The notes: generated from the letters alone by a model not told the origin. Shown: positions 1 through 7,125, counted from the first letter of the stretch. The stretch: DNA of 11,495 nt from JAEUOS01 sp031423955 (GCA_031423955.1 JANPGJ010000453.1:1-11495), one strand, 5' to 3'. Made by a program: numbers and translations.

Positions 1-608
1 CGCAGCCTGTAGCGCGCCTCGAGCATCTTGCCGAGGTGGCCGCGGCAACCCTCGGCGAAAAACGTGTACCTGGCATGCAGTTCCATGCCGCTCTGGTAGT
101 TGTCGGTGTGCGCGCCATCGCGGCCCACCCCCATGTCGCCGGTGGCCACACCCTTGACCGCGCCAGCCGCGTCGAACAGCACCTCCGCGCCGGCGAAGCC
201 GGGGTAGATCTCGACCCCCAGCTCTTCGGCCTTGGCGCCGAGCCAGCGGCACACATTGCCCAGGCTCACCACATAGTTGCCGTGATTCTGGAAATTGGCC
301 GGCAGTGCGAAATTCGGCACCTTCATGCCGCCGGTTTCAGACAGGAACATGAAGCGGTCTTCGGTCACCGGCTGGTTGAGCGGTGCGCCGTCTTCCTTCC
401 AGGTCGGCCATAGTTCATTGATCGCCTGCGGGTCCATCACCGCGCCTGACAGGATGTGGGCGCCGATCTCCGAACCCTTTTCGATCACGCAGACATTGAT
501 CTCGCCGCCGTTGGCGGCAGCCAATTGCTTCAGGCGAATGCCGGCGGCCAGGCCGGCCGGGCCGCCGCCGACGATCAGCACGTCATATTCCATTACTTCA
601 CGCGTCAT
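1..608 (-). CDS. etfD: Electron transfer flavoprotein-ubiquinone oxidoreductase, N-terminal part (cut by window edge)
   Basis: ETF-QO is a membrane-associated FAD and [4Fe-4S] enzyme that oxidises reduced electron transfer flavoprotein and passes the electrons to ubiquinone, draining acyl-CoA dehydrogenases into the respiratory chain. Only residues 1-202 of a family of about 550 are present; the reading frame is open to the window edge, so the iron-sulfur C-terminus is not seen. A dinucleotide-binding GGGPAG lies at residues 14-19 (after YDVLIV), followed by the family segments EKGSEIGAHILSGAVMDP, NHGNYVVSLGNVCRWLG, YPGFAGAEV and FAEGCRGHLGK. The start at 608 is backed by AGGAG (plus-strand CTCCT 614-618) five bases upstream; Met6 is an alternative. 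It lies 80 bp downstream of the flavin reductase on the same strand, so the two may be cotranscribed. Family assignment is firm from whole-length similarity of the visible part. Confidence 0.93.
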   Translation of the reverse strand, partial: MTREVMEYDVLIVGGGPAGLAAGIRLKQLAAANGGEINVCVIEKGSEIGAHILSGAVMDPQAINELWPTWKEDGAPLNQPVTEDRFMFLSETGGMKVPNFALPANFQNHGNYVVSLGNVCRWLGAKAEELGVEIYPGFAGAEVLFDAAGAVKGVATGDMGVGRDGAHTDNYQSGMELHARYTFFAEGCRGHLGKMLEARYRL

Positions 609-613
609 GCTCG

Positions 614-618
614 CTCCT
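614..618 (-). promoter_or_regulatory. Ribosome binding site of etfD
   Basis: AGGAG on the minus strand, five bases before the ATG at 608. It favours this start over the in-frame Met six codons in. Confidence 0.6.
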
Positions 619-631
619 GGGTTGTTGTCGC

Positions 632-648
632 CGACCCGCTTTGCACCG
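632..648 (+). repeat. 17-base intergenic repeat, copy 1
   Basis: CGACCCGCTTTGCACCG occurs here, in the 80-bp gap between the flavin reductase and etfD, and again at 2948-2964 upstream of the thioesterase promoter. Both copies are in noncoding DNA in the same plus-strand orientation. It is not palindromic. Function unknown; it could be a regulator site, a small dispersed repeat, or chance. Confidence 0.5.
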
Positions 649-688
649 CGGTGGCCGGATTGCCCGCATCGGTCGCAGCCGGCGCTTG

Positions 689-1810
689 TCAGCGCTGGCC
701 GGTTTTTACCTGGCCGAGCACGTTGGGAAACTCACGCGGTGCACAGCGCCAGTACTGTTTCGGGGCCGGCACGCTGGCACCGAGCGCGGCGGCGGCATGC
801 CACGGCCAGCGCGGGTTGTAGAGCAAGCCACGCGCCAGCGCCACCATGTCGGCCTTGCCGCTGGCGATGATCTCCTCGGCCTGCCTGGGCTCGGTGATCA
901 GCCCGACGGCCATGATCGGCAGCCCCGGCACGGCCTTGCGAATCGCGTCGGCGAACGGCACCTGGTAGCCCGGCCCGAGCGGAATTTTCTGCAACGCCGG
1001 GGCCACACCGCCGGAGGAGCAGTCCAGCCAGTCACACCCGCGCGCCTTCAGCGCCTGCGCCAGCACGATCGAATGCCCGAGGTCCCAGCCGCCTTCGACC
1101 CAGTCGGAAGCGGAAATGCGCATGCCCAGCGGCTTGCCGGCCGGCCACACCGCGCGCACGGCGTCGAAGACTTCGAGCGGCAGGCGCATGCGGTTTTCCA
1201 GCGAGCCGCCGTACTCGTCAGTGCGCTGATTGGCCAGCGGCGACAGGAACGAGTGCAGCAGGTAGCCGTGCGCGCCGTGCAGTTCGAGCGCATCGATGCC
1301 GAGTCGATCCGCGCGCCTGGCGGTGGCGGCGAATTGCACCACCACATCGCGCACTTCGGTGAGCGTCATCGCGCGCGGCGGCGCCTCGCCGGGCAACTGC
1401 GGCAGTGCCGACGGGCCCAACGGCTGCCAGCCGCGCGGCGCGTCGACAGCGATCAGGCCGCCGCCGTTCCATGGTTCCTGGCTGGAGGACTTGCGGCCGG
1501 CATGGCCGATCTGCATGGCGACGGGAATCGCCGAATGCTGGCGGATGGCGCCGAGCACCCGGGCCAGGGCCGCCTCGTTGCTGTCCGAATACAGGCCCAG
1601 ACAGCCCGGGGTGATGCGTCCCTGTGCCGAGGGTGCGGTGGCCTCGATGATCAGCATGCCGGCGCCGGAAATCGCCAGCGCGCCCAGATGCATGATGTGC
1701 CAGTCCTGGGCATCGCCGTCGACCGCCGAGTACTGGCACATGGGTGACACGACGATACGGTTGGGCAGGGTCAGGCCGGCCAGTTTGATGGAGCTGAAAA
1801 GTTGCGACAT
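689..1810 (-). CDS. Old Yellow Enzyme family NADH:flavin oxidoreductase (XenA/YqjM class)
   Basis: FMN-dependent TIM-barrel ene-reductase of 373 residues that uses NAD(P)H to reduce activated C=C bonds, and in some relatives nitro compounds or nitrate esters. Marks of the thermophilic-like XenA/YqjM class: PMCQY with Cys25 (the cysteine that tunes the flavin), the EATA..GRITPGC stretch at 56-70, IGHAGRKS at 101-108, and the substrate-binding pair His178/His181 in ELHGAHGYL, followed by RTDEYGGSLENR. FMN phosphate-binding elements follow in the C-terminal third (IMAVGLI, VALARGLLYNPRW). The frame extends 38 codons upstream to 1924, but that stretch is Pro/His-rich and unlike the family, whereas MSQLF...NRI is the usual start; no strong ribosome site is seen before it. 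It precedes etfD in the same direction. The physiological substrate cannot be predicted. Confidence 0.92.
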   Translation of the reverse strand: MSQLFSSIKLAGLTLPNRIVVSPMCQYSAVDGDAQDWHIMHLGALAISGAGMLIIEATAPSAQGRITPGCLGLYSDSNEAALARVLGAIRQHSAIPVAMQIGHAGRKSSSQEPWNGGGLIAVDAPRGWQPLGPSALPQLPGEAPPRAMTLTEVRDVVVQFAATARRADRLGIDALELHGAHGYLLHSFLSPLANQRTDEYGGSLENRMRLPLEVFDAVRAVWPAGKPLGMRISASDWVEGGWDLGHSIVLAQALKARGCDWLDCSSGGVAPALQKIPLGPGYQVPFADAIRKAVPGLPIMAVGLITEPRQAEEIIASGKADMVALARGLLYNPRWPWHAAAALGASVPAPKQYWRCAPREFPNVLGQVKTGQR

Positions 1811-1931
1811 GGATGTTGGCAGACTCGCGTGGATTGCGTGGTGGGGTGCCGCATGTGGTGCGGCGGGATTGCCGCACGGCGTTCGGATAGGCGCGCGGCA
1901 AGTAAGGAAGGGCAAGCGCGGCAAAAGGCAA

Positions 1932-1937
1932 ATTGTA
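1932..1937 (-). promoter_or_regulatory. Possible -10 element for the flavin reductase
   Basis: The minus strand reads TACAAT here (plus ATTGTA), a near-consensus sigma-70 -10 box about 120 bp before the chosen start at 1810. No convincing -35 hexamer stands 16-18 bases upstream, so this is a weak call. Confidence 0.25.
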
Positions 1938-1967
1938 GCCGTAGAGCCCGAACTCGCCGGCTCGGAT

Positions 1968-1997
1968 TTGGTGCCGAGCCGGTGCGGGGTTTACACT
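1968..1997 (+). promoter_or_regulatory. Candidate sigma-70 promoter of the SDR gene
   Basis: TTGGTG (1968-1973) and TACACT (1992-1997) are separated by 18 bases. Transcription would begin near 2004, giving a short leader of about 28 bases to the ATG at 2032. It sits in the divergent region between the flavin reductase and the SDR, only about 30 bp from the opposing -10 candidate. Confidence 0.4.
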
Positions 1998-2031
1998 GCG
2001 ATCCCCGGAACAACCACGAAAAAGCGGCATC

Positions 2032-2793
2032 ATGACAGTTGAATTCAATCTTTCCGGCAAGGTGGCACTTGTGACCGGCGCTTCCTCCGGGCTCGGTGCC
2101 CGCTTCGCCAAGGTGCTGGCCGACGCCGGCGCGACCGTCGCGGTCGCCGCGCGCCGCGTCGAGCGGTTGAAGGAGTTGCGCGCCGAGATCGACTCCGAAG
2201 GCGGCGAAGCGCATGTTTATCAACTCGACGTCACCAGCACGGCGAGCATTCGCGGCGTGGTGGCGAAGGTCGAGTCCGACCTCAAGCGCATCGACATCCT
2301 GGTCAACAATTCCGGGGTCTCGGCCCAGGGCCGGGTGCTCGACGTGACCGAAGAGGATTTCGATTACGTCATGAGCACCAACACCAAGGGTGCTTTTTTC
2401 ATGGCGCAGGAAGCGGCGCGAGTGATGATCGCCAAAAAGACGCCCGGACGCATCATCAACATCGCGTCGGTGGCCGGACTGCGCGCCCTGTCGCAGTTGT
2501 CGGTCTACAGCATGTCGAAGGCGGCGGTGATTCACATGACGCGCGCGATGTCGGTCGAATGGGGCCGCTACGGCATCAACGTCAACGCGATCTGCCCGGG
2601 CTATATCGAAACCGAGATCAATGCCGCCTACTTCGCCACCGAAGCCGGGCAAAAGCTGGTCAGCATGCTGCCGCGGCGGCGGGTCGGCAAGCCGGAAGAC
2701 CTCGACGGACTGTTGCTGCTGATGGCGTCGGATGCATCGAGCTTCATCAATGGAGCGGTGGTGACAGCCGATGACGGCATGGCAGCCGGCTAG
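2032..2793 (+). CDS. SDR family NAD(P)-dependent oxidoreductase
   Basis: Classical short-chain dehydrogenase/reductase of 253 residues, the usual length, probably a soluble cytoplasmic tetramer. The cofactor loop TGASSGLG is at 15-22, the NNSG motif at 92-95, and the catalytic tetrad is Asn117, Ser146, Tyr159 and Lys163 (YSMSK). Arg41-Arg42 after the second beta strand suggests NADP(H) preference. The C-terminal ICPGYIETEI and the GAVVTADDGMAAG ending are typical of FabG-like SDRs. It does not carry the sequence features I associate with 3-hydroxybutyrate dehydrogenase, so a direct role in making acetoacetate is not supported. Start ATG 2032 has only a weak purine-rich site (AAAAAGCGG) upstream. 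It has its own promoter candidate and is separated by 336 bp from the next gene. Substrate unknown. Confidence 0.9.
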   Translation: MTVEFNLSGKVALVTGASSGLGARFAKVLADAGATVAVAARRVERLKELRAEIDSEGGEAHVYQLDVTSTASIRGVVAKVESDLKRIDILVNNSGVSAQGRVLDVTEEDFDYVMSTNTKGAFFMAQEAARVMIAKKTPGRIINIASVAGLRALSQLSVYSMSKAAVIHMTRAMSVEWGRYGINVNAICPGYIETEINAAYFATEAGQKLVSMLPRRRVGKPEDLDGLLLLMASDASSFINGAVVTADDGMAAG

Positions 2794-2947
2794 CTTCCGG
2801 AAATCGCCGCGCCTGGCGGCAAATGCGGGCTCGCAGCAGCTTGTCACGCGGCGCCCGCCCGATCCGGATCGCCGACGCTAAGTCATTGATTCCTTGATGG
2901 GTGCAAAAATCCGGCCGCGCGCAACTCCGGGCCGCCGGACTGCGCCG

Positions 2948-2964
2948 CGACCCGCTTTGCACCG
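2948..2964 (+). repeat. 17-base intergenic repeat, copy 2
   Basis: Exact second copy of CGACCCGCTTTGCACCG (first at 632-648). It lies 53 bases before the -35 element of the thioesterase/aacS promoter, a distance compatible with an upstream regulator site, though nothing else shows this. Confidence 0.5.
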
Positions 2965-3017
2965 ACGCAGCCGCGTGTTTTGGCCCGATGTCAAGCCCGC
3001 CGATGCAATTTAATCGA

Positions 3018-3045
3018 TTGTTTTTTAGGCAAAAATGCATATAAT
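3018..3045 (+). promoter_or_regulatory. Sigma-70 promoter of the thioesterase-aacS-scoAB operon
   Basis: TTGTTT (3018-3023), a 16-base spacer and a perfect TATAAT (3040-3045), within an AT-rich island of about 50 bp in otherwise GC-rich DNA. Transcription would start near 3052, leaving a leader of about 78 bases. The palindrome AATCGATT (3012-3019) abuts and overlaps the -35 box, and ATGCAT (3035-3040) overlaps the -10 box; either could be part of an operator. This is the best promoter in the window. Confidence 0.65.
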
Positions 3046-3129
3046 TTCGGGTTTTGCCGCGTAGCAATTCACGCGGCCCAATGCAGTCCGCAAAGCGCCC
3101 TTGGGCGGACACCAAGAACCGAAGCTGCG

Positions 3130-3576
3130 ATGGCGGAACCGATCCCGATCCCGAATGCCCTGCCGGAAGGAGTTCGGCAGGTGCACCGCGAAGAGATGGC
3201 GATTCGCTGGGGCGACATGGACGCGATGCTGCACGTGAACAACACCGTGTACTTCCGCTACATGGAGCAGGCGCGAATCAGCTGGATCGATTCCTGGGGT
3301 GTCGGCAACACCGCGGATCATGCAGAAGGGCCGATCATTGCGACGGCAGGGTGTCGTTTCAGGCGCCCGCTCAAGTATCCGGGCGTGGTCGAGGTGCGGG
3401 TCTTCGCGGGCAGGATCGGGCGGTCGAGCATGCCGACGTATTACGAGATTCGGCGCACCGACGACCCGGAGACGATTTATGCCACAGGCGAGGCGCTGTT
3501 TGTCTGGATCAGCAATGAAACGGGGCGACCCGCGTCGTTTCCCGCGCCGGTCAGACAGCGGCTCGGCAGCAACTAA
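3130..3576 (+). CDS. Acyl-CoA thioesterase, 4HBT/hotdog fold (YbgC/FadM-like)
   Basis: Small cytoplasmic hotdog-fold protein of 148 residues, a normal length for the 4-hydroxybenzoyl-CoA thioesterase family, which hydrolyses acyl-CoA to free acid and CoA. The family signature lies in RWGDMDAMLHVNN, where Asp31 lines up with the catalytic aspartate (Asp17) of Pseudomonas 4HBT; NNTVYFRYMEQAR is the start of the long central helix. The chosen ATG places the domain at the usual distance from the N-terminus; the frame is open back to 2980, but that part crosses the TATAAT promoter and is Cys/Arg-rich. No strong ribosome site is visible. It is the first gene after the promoter and ends just before aacS, so it is probably cotranscribed. 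Acyl-CoA preference is unknown; a CoA-recycling role beside acetoacetyl-CoA enzymes is inference. Confidence 0.85.
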   Translation: MAEPIPIPNALPEGVRQVHREEMAIRWGDMDAMLHVNNTVYFRYMEQARISWIDSWGVGNTADHAEGPIIATAGCRFRRPLKYPGVVEVRVFAGRIGRSSMPTYYEIRRTDDPETIYATGEALFVWISNETGRPASFPAPVRQRLGSN

Positions 3577-3603
3577 GGTGCGCCGCAAATGCGACATGGT
3601 GAG
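3575..3603 (+). promoter_or_regulatory. Two ribosome binding sites that leave the aacS start ambiguous
   Basis: AAGGTG (3575-3580) overlaps the thioesterase stop codon and stands eight bases before an in-frame ATG at 3589. GGTGAG (3598-3603) stands nine bases before the ATG at 3613. Family similarity begins only at ILWEPS, a few residues after the second ATG, which favours 3613; the first site fits translational coupling. Confidence 0.4.
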
Positions 3604-3612
3604 CCGTACAGA

Positions 3613-5634
3613 ATGATGACAGAGAACAACAATCAAATCTTGTGGGAGCCCAGCCAAGCGGCGCTGGAAAAGGCCAACCTCACGCATTTCGCGCGGACCG
3701 CGATCAAGCGCTGGAAGCTCAAGTTCAACAACTACCAGTCGTTCCAGAAATGGTCGGTCGACTCGCCCGAGCAGTTCTGGCAGTCGGTGTGGGAGCAACT
3801 CGGCGTGATCGGCGTGCCGGTCGAACCGCGCAAGGGCGTACGCGCGCCGGTCGGCCTGAAGGCCGGCATTCTGGTTGACGGCCACAAGTTGCCGGGCGCT
3901 CGCTGGTTTCCCGGCATGCGGCTCAATTTCGCGCAAAACCTGCTGCGCAAGCATGACAGTTCGGAAGCCATCATTTTCTGGGGTGAGGACAAGGTCAAGC
4001 GCAAGGTCACCTGGGCCGAACTCAACAACCAGGTGTCGCGTTGTGCCCAGGGTTTGAAGGCGGCCGGTGTACGGCAGGGCGACCGGGTGGCCGCGATCAT
4101 GCCCAACATGCCCGAGGCGGTGATCGGCATGATCGCCACCGCCAGCATCGGCGCGATCTGGACCTCCTGTTCACCCGATTTCGGCATCCAGGGCGTGATC
4201 GACCGCTTCGGCCAGGTCGAGCCCAAGGTGCTGTTCGCGCCCGATGGCTTCTATTACAACGGCAAGGTCATCGACCTGCTCGACAAGGTTTCGGAGATCG
4301 TCACCAAGCTGCCTTCGGTGCGCGAGGCGGTGATCGTGCCGTATATCTCGGCCTCGCCAAATGTCGACGGCGTGCCGCGCGCGCTGACCTGGCCGGAATT
4401 CACCGCGCCTTACAAGGCCGGCCCGGTCGAATACAACATGCTGCCGTTCGAGCAACCCCTTCTGGTGCTGTATTCGTCGGGCACCACCGGGGTGCCCAAA
4501 TGCATCGTCCACAGCGCCGGCGGGATACTGCTCAAGCACCTCACCGAGCACCAGTTGCATTGCGACGTGCGGCCCGGCGACCGCCTGTTCTATTCCACCA
4601 ACTGCGGCTGGATGATGTGGAACTGGCTGGTCACCGGCCTGGCCTCGGGCGCCACCCTGATCCTGTATGACGGCTCGCCGTTCCTGCGCCGCGGCGGCAT
4701 CCTCTGGGACATGGCGCAATCCGAGAAAGTCACCCATTTCGGAACCTCGGCCAAGTACATCGATGCGCTGGCCAAGATCCGGTTCCGGCCGCGCGAGACG
4801 CACGAACTCAACCGTTTGCGGGTGGTGCTGTCGACCGGGTCGCCGCTGGCGCCGGAATCCTTCGATTACGTCTATCAGGCGATCAAGCAGGACGTGATGC
4901 TCGGTTCGATTTCCGGCGGCACCGACATCTGCGGTTGCTTTGTGCTCGGCAACCCGGTATTGCCGGTGCGGCGCGGTGAATGCACCAGCAATGCGCTGGG
5001 CGTCGATGTGCAGGTGTTCGACGAGCGCGGCCGCCCGGCAGGCCCCGGCAAGAAGGGCGAACTGGTGTGCGTCAAGCCGTTTCCGTCGGTGCCGATCGGT
5101 TTCTGGAACGATGACGACGGGTCGAAATTTCATGCTGCCTACTTCGACACCTATCCGAACGTCTGGCGTCACGGCGACTATGTCGAACGCACCGCCGCGG
5201 GCGGCCTGATCATTCATGGTCGTTCCGATGCGGTGTTGAACCCGGGCGGCGTGCGCATCGGCACCGGCGAGATCTACCGTTACGTCGAGAGCCTCGACGA
5301 GGTCACCGAGTCGCTGGTGATTTCACAGGACTGGCCGCCGGGGCGGCGCGGCGATGTGCGCATCGTGTTGTTCGTGCGCCTGCGCGAGGGGCTGGAACTG
5401 GATTCGGCACTGATTGAAAAAATCAAGCAGCAGATCCGGGTTCACACTACAGCCCAGCACGCGCCGGCCAAGGTGATCCAGGTGATGGATATTCCGCGCA
5501 CCCGTAGCGGCAAGCTGGTGGAGCTGGCGGTGCGTGACGTGGTGCACAACCTGCCGGTCAAGAATATCGAGGCGCTTGCCAATCCGGAAGCGCTTGACGA
5601 ATTCCGCAACCGGCCGGAACTGCGGATCGGCTGA
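3613..5634 (+). CDS. aacS: Acetoacetyl-CoA synthetase (acetoacetate-CoA ligase)
   Basis: ATP-dependent ligase of the ANL superfamily that converts acetoacetate, ATP and CoA to acetoacetyl-CoA, AMP and pyrophosphate in the cytoplasm. At 673 residues it has full family length. Visible motifs: the N-terminal FPGMRLNFAQNLLR and EDKVKR.TW; the ATP-binding loop YSSGTTGVPK at about 287-296 followed by CIVHSAGG; CGWMMWNWL; FGTSAKYIDAL; the SISGGTDICGCF segment; the adenylate-domain hinge HGRSDAVLNPGGVRIG beginning at 535; and the catalytic lysine Lys634 in PRTRSGKLVE. GWMMWNW and TSAKYID distinguish it from acetyl-CoA synthetases. It follows the thioesterase by 36 bp (12 bp if the ATG at 3589 is used) and precedes scoAB by 86 bp. 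Roles in the family include use of ketone bodies and of polyhydroxybutyrate breakdown products. Product call is firm. Confidence 0.96.
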   Translation: MMTENNNQILWEPSQAALEKANLTHFARTAIKRWKLKFNNYQSFQKWSVDSPEQFWQSVWEQLGVIGVPVEPRKGVRAPVGLKAGILVDGHKLPGARWFPGMRLNFAQNLLRKHDSSEAIIFWGEDKVKRKVTWAELNNQVSRCAQGLKAAGVRQGDRVAAIMPNMPEAVIGMIATASIGAIWTSCSPDFGIQGVIDRFGQVEPKVLFAPDGFYYNGKVIDLLDKVSEIVTKLPSVREAVIVPYISASPNVDGVPRALTWPEFTAPYKAGPVEYNMLPFEQPLLVLYSSGTTGVPKCIVHSAGGILLKHLTEHQLHCDVRPGDRLFYSTNCGWMMWNWLVTGLASGATLILYDGSPFLRRGGILWDMAQSEKVTHFGTSAKYIDALAKIRFRPRETHELNRLRVVLSTGSPLAPESFDYVYQAIKQDVMLGSISGGTDICGCFVLGNPVLPVRRGECTSNALGVDVQVFDERGRPAGPGKKGELVCVKPFPSVPIGFWNDDDGSKFHAAYFDTYPNVWRHGDYVERTAAGGLIIHGRSDAVLNPGGVRIGTGEIYRYVESLDEVTESLVISQDWPPGRRGDVRIVLFVRLREGLELDSALIEKIKQQIRVHTTAQHAPAKVIQVMDIPRTRSGKLVELAVRDVVHNLPVKNIEALANPEALDEFRNRPELRIG

Positions 5635-5666
5635 CGCCGGTACCCGCGAAGACGTTTTCCCGGCGT
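5634..5666. repeat. Inverted repeat after aacS
   Basis: ACGCCGG (5634-5640) pairs with CCGGCGT (5660-5666) across a 19-base loop, beginning at the last base of the aacS stop. There is no T tract, so it is not a convincing terminator; it might instead be an RNA processing or stability element between aacS and scoA. Confidence 0.3.
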
Positions 5667-5720
5667 GCACCGAAGGCAGGCAGTTGGTGACTGATTGGCC
5701 ATTTTGAGCGGAACTCGACG

Positions 5721-6419
5721 ATGAACAAGGTATACGACAGCGCGAAAAGCGCGCTCCAGGGCGTCCTGAAGGATGGCCACACGATCGGTGTCGGCGGCTT
5801 CGGACTGTGCGGCATTCCCGAGGCGCTGATCGCCGCGGTGCGCGACCTCGGGGTGCAAAACCTGACCGCGATCTCGAACAACGCTGGCGTCGACGGCTTC
5901 GGCCTCGGTATTCTCCTGGGCACCCGCCAGGTGAAGAAAATGATTGCCTCCTACGTCGGTGAAAACAAGGAGTTCGAGCGCCAGTACCTGGCCGGTGAAC
6001 TGGCATTGGAATTCACCCCGCAAGGCACGCTGGCCGAGAAACTGCGCGCCGGCGGCTCCGGCATTCCGGCGTTTTTCACCAAGACCGGTGTCGGCACGCT
6101 GATCGCCGAAGGCAAGGAAGTCCGCGAATTCGACGGCCAGAAGTATTTGATGGAACGCTCCCTGGTACCCGATGTGTCGCTGGTCAAGGCCTGGAAGGGC
6201 GACAAGTCGGGCAACCTGGTGTATCGCAAGACCGCGCGAAATTTCAATCCGAATGTCGCGATGGCCGGCAAGGTGACCGTCGCCGAGGTCGAGGTGCTGG
6301 TCGAGCCGGGCGAACTTGATCCCGACCAGATCCACACGCCGGGCATTTTCGTGCATCGCATGGTGGTCAACGCGACGCCGGAAAAGCGCATCGAACAGCG
6401 CACCACGCGCGCCAGGTAG
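5721..6419 (+). CDS. scoA: Succinyl-CoA:3-oxoacid CoA-transferase, subunit A
   Basis: Alpha subunit (232 residues) of a family I CoA-transferase that moves CoA from succinyl-CoA to acetoacetate, or in related enzymes to 3-oxoadipate. The glycine-rich GGFGLCGIPE at 25-34 is the family signature near the CoA-binding region. SNNAGVDGFGLG, KKMIASYVGEN, FTPQGTLAEKLRAGG and TARNFNP follow in the order seen in Bacillus and Xanthomonas ScoA, and the ELDPDQIHTPGIFV stretch near the C-terminus also matches. This pattern favours ScoA over PcaI, but substrate cannot be settled by eye. A partial purine-rich site (GAGCGGAA) precedes the ATG. scoB follows after 13 bp, and the two products form the active heterotetramer. 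Confidence 0.94.
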   Translation: MNKVYDSAKSALQGVLKDGHTIGVGGFGLCGIPEALIAAVRDLGVQNLTAISNNAGVDGFGLGILLGTRQVKKMIASYVGENKEFERQYLAGELALEFTPQGTLAEKLRAGGSGIPAFFTKTGVGTLIAEGKEVREFDGQKYLMERSLVPDVSLVKAWKGDKSGNLVYRKTARNFNPNVAMAGKVTVAEVEVLVEPGELDPDQIHTPGIFVHRMVVNATPEKRIEQRTTRAR

Positions 6420-6432
6420 GCAGGAGACGAAG

Positions 6433-7062
6433 ATGGCATGGAATCGTGACGAAATGGCCGCGCGTGCGGCGCAGGAATTGCAGGACGGGTTTTACGTCAA
6501 CCTGGGTATCGGCCTGCCGACCCTGGTGGCCAACCATGTGCCCAAGGGCATCGAGGTATGGCTGCAATCGGAAAACGGCCTGCTCGGCATCGGGCCGTTT
6601 CCGACCGAGGACGAAATCGACGCCGACATGATCAACGCCGGCAAGCAGACCGTGACCACGCTGCCTGGTTCATCGATCTTTTCATCGGCCGATTCATTCG
6701 GCATGATTCGCGGTGGCAAGATCAATCTCGCCATTCTCGGCGCGATGCAGGTCTCCGAGCATGGCGACCTTGCCAACTGGATGATTCCCGGCAAGATGGT
6801 CAAGGGCATGGGCGGCGCGATGGACCTGGTGGCCGGCGTCGGCCGTGTGCTGGTGCTGATGGAGCATGTGGCCAAGGGTTACGTGCACAAGATTCTCAAG
6901 ACCTGCGAACTGCCTCTCACCGGCGTTGGCGTGGTCAATCGCATCATCACCGATCTCGGCGTGCTCGACATCACGCCGGGCGGCTTGAAGCTGGTCGAAT
7001 TGGCGCCCGGGGTCACGCTTGACGAAATGCGTGCCAAAACCGGCGCGACAGTCAACACCTGA
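6433..7062 (+). CDS. scoB: Succinyl-CoA:3-oxoacid CoA-transferase, subunit B
   Basis: Beta subunit (209 residues) of the same CoA-transferase. It carries the catalytic glutamate Glu47 in the SENGLLGIGP motif, which forms the glutamyl-CoA thioester during transfer. The N-terminal VNLGIGLPTLVANHVP and the central GGKINLAILGAMQVSEHGDLANW are typical, as is the MGGAMDLVAG run. The ATG at 6433 is preceded by AGGAGA (6422-6427) five bases upstream; the same frame is open upstream into scoA, but that part overlaps the A-subunit end and is not real. Together with aacS it gives the cell two ways to activate acetoacetate. All key residues are intact, so the enzyme should be functional. Confidence 0.95.
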   Translation: MAWNRDEMAARAAQELQDGFYVNLGIGLPTLVANHVPKGIEVWLQSENGLLGIGPFPTEDEIDADMINAGKQTVTTLPGSSIFSSADSFGMIRGGKINLAILGAMQVSEHGDLANWMIPGKMVKGMGGAMDLVAGVGRVLVLMEHVAKGYVHKILKTCELPLTGVGVVNRIITDLGVLDITPGGLKLVELAPGVTLDEMRAKTGATVNT

Positions 7063-7125
7063 CAGGGCGTCGTCCGGCCAGGCGCGATGATGCGAGCCTT
7101 CAAGCGAGGCTGCCATCGGCGCGAC

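Larger units (their letters stand above)
2794..3129. other. Intergenic region between the SDR and thioesterase genes
   Basis: No gene is supported here. After the SDR stop there is a short GC hairpin (GCCGC 2806-2810 / GCGGC 2816-2820) without a T tract, so it is a poor terminator. A second small inverted repeat, TCCGG/CCGGA, is at 2926-2939. The second copy of the 17-base repeat is at 2948-2964. From about 3006 composition changes sharply from GC-rich to AT-rich, marking the promoter. An in-frame extension of the thioesterase frame from 2980 crosses the promoter and is not thought to be translated. Confidence 0.6.

Noticed and set aside
678..705. GCCGGCGCT/AGCGCTGGC hairpin with a following T5 run on the plus strand
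   Set aside because: It overlaps the end of the flavin reductase, which is on the minus strand; the T run is the complement of a Lys codon run, and no plus-strand gene ends there.
641..1747. 368-codon open frame on the plus strand opposite the flavin reductase
   Set aside because: It is Arg/His/Gly-rich, matches no family I recognise, and lies antisense to a protein with a complete set of Old Yellow Enzyme motifs. Long antisense frames are common in high-GC genes.
1811..1924. N-terminal extension of the flavin reductase to ATG 1924
   Set aside because: The 38 extra residues are Pro/His/Ala-rich without similarity to Old Yellow Enzymes and would overlap the likely promoter; the family normally starts at MSxLF.
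2806..2820. GC hairpin after the SDR as a terminator
   Set aside because: Only five base pairs and no T tract follow.
1771..2847. 358-codon open frame on the minus strand across the SDR gene
   Set aside because: Antisense to a fully motif-supported SDR and rich in His, Arg and Asp, as expected of a codon-bias shadow; it also runs through the divergent promoter region.
2980..3129. Upstream extension of the thioesterase
   Set aside because: It would place the TATAAT promoter inside the coding region and adds Cys/Arg-rich sequence unlike the family.
4171..5217. 348-codon open frame opposite aacS
   Set aside because: Shadow of aacS on the other strand; no domain can be recognised and composition is Arg/Gln/His-heavy.
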